From: Paramoeba atlantica
Lineage: Eukaryota; Discosea
Direction of reading: 5' to 3'
Length of the DNA: 64,000 nt
Assembly (NCBI GenBank): GCA_977017575.1
Contig: CDRNVI010000022.1
Span: 1 to 64,000, forward strand
Shown: positions 60,820 to 64,000 of the stretch, one piece after another
How the letters are laid out: each line of letters starts with the position of its first letter
Position numbering within the stretch: position 1 is the stretch's first letter
Notes under the pieces: model-generated
The model's database searches: none
The model's input: the letters and a program-made list of their open reading frames with translations, nothing else
Told to the model about the DNA's origin: nothing
Program-made: the position numbers and the translations under genes

Positions 60820-60922
60820 TCTTAAGTTGGGAAAGTCTGTACGCAAAGTTGCGGGTGAACACAAGATCAGCGTAGGTTATGTTTCTAAGATAAGAAAAGC
60901 AAATCTTTCACATATAGATTAA
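60776..60922 (+). pseudogene. Tc1/mariner transposase, first HTH
   Basis: 48 codons, MKSIPREVRTRVIESLKLGK and SVRKVAGEHKISVGYVSKIR, the first DNA-binding HTH of a Tc1-like transposase. Native codons end at about 60905-60913, where SIRE-D is inserted. The second HTH lies at 61351-61632, out of phase by one base, so the gene was probably decayed as well as interrupted. Confidence 0.65.
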
Positions 60923-61355
60923 TAGTCCACGTTTTGAAATTTAGCCGAGGGGCTGTTATGTATTTGCCTGCTGGCCCTTAGGGGCACATAGTTTCTTCGA
61001 ATTATGATTTGTATTCCGAATTTTACATGGGCTGGGTATTTACTATTATCTTATATATCCTTGTTAGGTTGTTATTTACTTCGCTTTAAGTTTTTGTGCC
61101 CACCCACCAAGCCCCCAGCCATTTGGCCGAGGGTTCCGGTGGGGGGGGAATCCCGTTAACAACGTGACACATGATTATTTGTTTTATGCAGGCTTTCTTT
61201 TGAACTATGTTTGTGCATGTGAATTCTATCTATATATCGTATTATGTGTTCTTTGATTTTGGGACGATTTGGAAGTGTGATTATATTAGTCATAGGTATT
61301 TGCTTATATTTGTTTGTTACTTATATGTTTCATGGAGCCCCCTCGGCGTGGATTT
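60914..61355 (+). mobile_element. SIRE-D: short VIPER-type derivative
   Basis: About 442 bp, starting ATAGATTAATAGTCCACG and ending CCTCGGCGTGGATTT, with the C-rich core CCCACCCACCAAGCCCCCAG at about 61099. The last bases match the 3' ends of families B-D. TTTCACAT is present on both sides (60906-60913, 61353-61360). It is inserted between the two HTH parts of a Tc1 transposase. No full-length parent is in the window. Non-coding. Confidence 0.7.
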
Positions 61356-61632
61356 CACATCAAAAGGCGGCCGCCCCTGCAAAATCACAGAGACATGCTC
61401 TCGACGCATGAAACTTCTTATTGTATGCGGTGATGAAAAGAACGCTGGTACTGTAAGCCGGAGGCTCCGAGAAGAGCGTATCATTAATTTAACTCCCCAG
61501 TCAGTTCGCAATGCTCTGCGTTCAAGTGGTCTACAAGCCGATAAACGTATAAAAAAGCCGATGTTGACTCGCCGTCAAAAGAAACTGCGAGAAATCAGCG
61601 TCTTCTTTCTCACACATAATGAACAAGAATAA
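61356..61632 (+). pseudogene. Tc1/mariner transposase, second HTH
   Basis: Translation gives GGRPCKITETCSRRMKLLIV, TVSRRLREERIINLTPQSVR, NALRSSGLQADKRIKKPMLT and RRQKKLREI, the GRP box and second HTH of Tc1-like transposases. It ends at a stop just before the DDE domain would begin. Confidence 0.65.
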
Positions 61633-61990
61633 ATAAAATGAAACCAATTCCTAAATCATGTAATATCTTTCTTCATAAAGCAATTCAAAGAATTCAACTG
61701 CTTTAGTATCCTCACCACCTATCCATGAAAAGAAATTAAGGTACCTGGCCATTTCAATCAAACTTACAGTATTTGAAACAAATCCACAACAAACTCCTTT
61801 ACTTACGAACGGGCATCCCGTCCGCCAACTCCGCGAACCAGCCCGCTCGCACGTAATACTACCACCCGAGCGCATGTGTTTTCAGCAAATGGTGGCGGCC
61901 ACCTACTGAAACACCTACATATATAGCCTACATATATAGTATATTATTATTTTTTTTTTGAGTACTACATTATTTCTGATTTGAATACTT
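61633..61990. other. no recognisable gene
   Basis: AT-rich sequence with a T run near 61950, up to the end of the element H RNase H region. I see no RNA gene or repeat in it. Confidence 0.35.
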
Positions 61991-62533
61991 TCATAACCGG
62001 CTAATCGGGTCCGCGGGGTTATCGGCAGATTTTATGTAGCGAGCCATAATGCATACGCCAAGATTCTGATTCTTTTTGAGTATATGTTTGAGCTCCCCCG
62101 CAATGCTATCTGATTTTGCAACTTTACGATTAAGGGCAGCTTTGCACGACGTATTATCTATAAAGAGGTCCACACAAGTCCCCTTTTGAAAGTGGTGGCC
62201 CAGTTTTTCAAATGCCAGTCGAACTGCCATAGCCTCCGCATGATTAACTTCATATTTAAATTCCGGTTCCCACGAGTCCCCCACAATGATCACTTGACCA
62301 TCGTCCCGGTACAGAACTGCCCCCCATCCTTTAGCGGACGCGTCCGTGTAAAGACTATGCCTATGAGGAACGACATCCGGGTGTGGTGGCGGTGCGATTG
62401 GTTCGTTCCGTAAAATGATATTCCTCCAGTCCGCCAGGATAGAACGAGTTGCTGTCGGAAGCGGAACAGGATACTCCGCCAGTTTGGGATTTCTATTGAG
62501 CTCATTGATCCGTCGTCGAACAATCTTTAATTT
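61991..62533 (-). CDS. RNase H of VIPER-like element H
   Basis: Contains RRRINELNRNPKLAEYPVPL, then LYTDASAKGWGAVLYRDDGQ, NHAEAMAVRLAFEKLG, LFIDNTSCKAALNRK and a tail SADNPADPISRL with a stop. LINE N6 (62534-63645) separates it from the RT of the same element. Confidence 0.8.
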   Translation of the reverse strand, partial: KLKIVRRRINELNRNPKLAEYPVPLPTATRSILADWRNIILRNEPIAPPPHPDVVPHRHSLYTDASAKGWGAVLYRDDGQVIIVGDSWEPEFKYEVNHAEAMAVRLAFEKLGHHFQKGTCVDLFIDNTSCKAALNRKVAKSDSIAGELKHILKKNQNLGVCIMARYIKSADNPADPISRL

Positions 62534-62546
62534 TTTTTTTTTTTTA

Positions 62547-62612
62547 CAATAAGGAAAGGTCTTACAATAAGGAAAGGTCTTACAATAAGGAAAGGTCTTA
62601 CAATAAGGAATT
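62547..62612 (-). repeat. 18-bp tandem tail of LINE N6
   Basis: Three to four perfect copies of TTACAATAAGGAAAGGTC next to a T run (A run in LINE sense). It lies exactly at the 3' end of the insertion. Confidence 0.85.
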
Positions 62613-62695
62613 TCTACCAGAAACAATACATACATATTATCAAACAAAAACATATACCACGCGCCGCAAGCAGCTGAGCGTCAAAGAAAAACTGT

Positions 62696-62752
62696 GTGGC
62701 AGTCACCCTAGTTGTGTAGTACCTTGTTATATTCGGTACCAGATGGTGCCAC
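62696..62752 (-). repeat. motif H hairpin, copy 8
   Basis: Outer stem GTGGCA/TGCCAC, different in sequence from copy 3 but paired, inner stem GTACC/GGTAC, loop TTGTTATATTC. Confidence 0.8.
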
Positions 62753-62830
62753 AATCAAATCGAAACTGGTCAGCAATAAAAGAATCTACAATGTGAAATG
62801 TAGAATAAGAAAAGATGAAATAAGCATGCA

Positions 62831-62885
62831 GGTCACTCACCCTAGTTGTTTAGTACCTTGTTATATTTGGTACTGGGAAGCGCCG
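62831..62885 (-). repeat. motif H hairpin, copy 9
   Basis: Conserved CACCCTAGTTGTTTAGTACC, loop TTGTTATATTT, closing GGTACTGGGA. The outer stem is weak here. Confidence 0.65.
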
Positions 62886-63097
62886 TAGTTCGACCAAAAA
62901 CCAGATAGAAACAGAACAAGAGCATGGAGGTGAGTACTTACCTGAATCATATCCCTCAAAAGCCTCAAAAAATAACGAACACACCAAAATCGAGATAGAA
63001 ACATCAGAAGAGGAGATTCGGAAAAGAAAAGATTCATTCATATTCTAACACACACTTTCATTCGAAAATTTTCATCTCATTCAAACGAACACAGAAT

Positions 63098-63645
63098 TTA
63101 AGCTCGTATTCCTCCGACCCATTTCTCTTCTGATACGTAATTTCGCAGTTGTGAAACCACTGTGTACGCAGCGAATTTTTCGATCTCCAACTGAAAGGCT
63201 TGGCGTGTAGCTTCGAAACTAAGGTCGGCTCTGTTCGCTAGGGTTTTGATTAGATTTTTGGTGTTGTCGTGCAATAAACCACAATCGGTGACAGCAATGC
63301 ATCGGAAAAATTCAGGGTCAAGTCCTTTCTCTTCTATGTACTTCTGTTTCTTTCTGTCTAACGCATTTTGAAGGAGGGCAGAACTCGTTTTCTTGATGTA
63401 ACTGCTGCAACATGTGTGCACTACCGTAATGTCGTAAAGCATTTCGCCCGCATTGGGCCACATAATGGCCAAATCCGGGCCTGATCGGATACGCCTAGCG
63501 CGACACGGGTGATCCTCCGCCGCCTCGGAAGAAAAAGAGCACTTGCATTTTGTACAGAAGAAGGACGAATGGATTCGTGGTTCTATTGCATACGGAAGGC
63601 CTGCTTTCGTACATAAATCGGCCAGGTAACGAACAATGTGAGATC
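63098..63645 (-). pseudogene. LINE N6 RLE coding fragment
   Basis: Begins near SHIVRYLADLCTKAGLPYAI, then FFCTKCKC with a distal HPC, RLE RSGPDLAIMW, GEMLYDITVVH, RKKQKYI, the segment CIAVTDCGLLHDNTKNLI, ending EKWVGGIRA and a stop. About 75% identical by eye to N5 and clearly apart from N1. Everything upstream, including RT, is absent. Confidence 0.75.
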
Positions 63646-64000
63646 TTTAAAGGAAAATGATACTCAGGAATGATATGTCCCAAGACCGCTGCCGCGTAGA
63701 GGAGGCGCCCCACCGCCGTCTCCAGTTGAGAAAACGTTATGTTACGATAGCGATCGCGCGACATTTTTTGTAAAACCCTAGGTCCCAGGCTGACCTTGTG
63801 GGTTTCATGATTGTACAGGACTCCATTGAACACATATTCCTTGGAAGGGTCGGATCCGGTCTCCTTAAATAAGCCACCGACTTGAGCACACCGTCCGTCA
63901 ACAAAGTTAACAAATTTGATGCATTCTTCACGGGTTCCGGCAAATCGAATACCGTCTATGTAAATATCCACGAAGCCAATACAGGAGCCCAGTGTGGGCT
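63646..64000 (-). CDS. RT of VIPER-like element H, distal part
   Basis: Contains DIYIDGIRFAGTREECIKF (motif C, YIDG), EYVFNGVLYNHETHKVSLGP and LETAVGRLLYAAAVLG, LKI of the thumb. Runs off the window edge upstream. Split from its RNase H by LINE N6. Confidence 0.75.

Larger units (their letters stand above)
62534..63645 (-). mobile_element. LINE N6, 5'-truncated, with tandem tail
   Basis: About 1.1 kb between copies of ATCTTTAA (about 62525-62533 and 63645-63652). On the minus strand: RLE coding (63645-63098), a 3' untranslated region of about 560 bp with two motif H copies, then four 18-bp units and an A run at the insertion point. This is the clearest complete view of a LINE 3' end in the window. 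Confidence 0.75.
61993..64000 (-). mobile_element. VIPER-like YR retroelement H, RT-RNase H end
   Basis: RT (63646-64000, running off the window) and RNase H (61991-62533) of one element, split by LINE N6, which duplicated ATCTTTAA. The YR and gag, if present, lie beyond the window. Most similar to element B and C copies. A fossil with one insertion in the visible part. Confidence 0.75.

Noticed and set aside
62696-62885. Motif H as a hammerhead, HDV-like or twister ribozyme
   Set aside because: I could not find the CUGAUGA/GAAA core, the HDV double pseudoknot order, or the twister conserved loops. Left as an unknown structured motif.

Overview
The window is a dense, nested cemetery of transposable elements; I recognise no intact host gene. 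The best clue to the organism is the spliced leader (SL). A 36-nt sequence containing GATACAGTTTCTGTACC matches the conserved 3' half of kinetoplastid SL exons and occurs, whole or 5'-trimmed, four times, three of them 23-42 nt upstream of a retroelement start codon. With VIPER-type tyrosine-recombinase (YR) retroelements, restriction-like-endonuclease (RLE) LINEs of the R2/CRE type and no visible introns, this points to a kinetoplastid, perhaps a bodonid-like lineage. The species call is inference.

Layout. 1-5.9 kb: small TA-flanked Tc1/mariner-like elements, foldback repeats and a hAT transposase remnant. 5.9-18.9 kb: GC-rich VIPER-like element A, whose gag-YR segment is tandemly amplified (units of about 1.34 kb) and which is split by element B (9531-14843) plus its short derivative SIRE-B (14844-15310). 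18.9-27.1 kb: element E, interrupted by a whole-looking element C (C1, 19439-23827), a SINE-like insertion and LINE fragments. 27.1-35.7 kb: LINE fragments, a Stowaway-like DNA element, element G, SIRE-C and SL-tagged retrocopies. 37.7-42.1 kb: C2, almost identical to C1. 42.1-46.3 kb: a LINE split by a DNA transposon, then SINE-like repeats. 46.4-51.4 kb: a LINE with a long open RT-RLE frame facing another LINE fragment. 51.4-58.3 kb: SIRE-F, element F and their insertions. 58.3-64 kb: LINE ends, SIRE-D inside a Tc1 transposase, and element H with a LINE in it.

How the parts relate. The VIPER-like elements have the order gag - YR - RT - RNase H, with YR read in the +1 frame relative to an open frame that runs through it into RT. 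At least four families have a short companion made of their two ends joined by a C-rich core absent from the full elements, as SIRE relates to VIPER in Trypanosoma cruzi. The RLE LINEs share with VIPER gag a small N-terminal W...G...LP domain. They leave 5'-truncated copies with target-site duplications, unusual tandem tails, and a roughly 55-nt covarying hairpin (called motif H here) in their 3' regions. LINE machinery appears to have reinserted trans-spliced mRNAs, including one VIPER gag mRNA.
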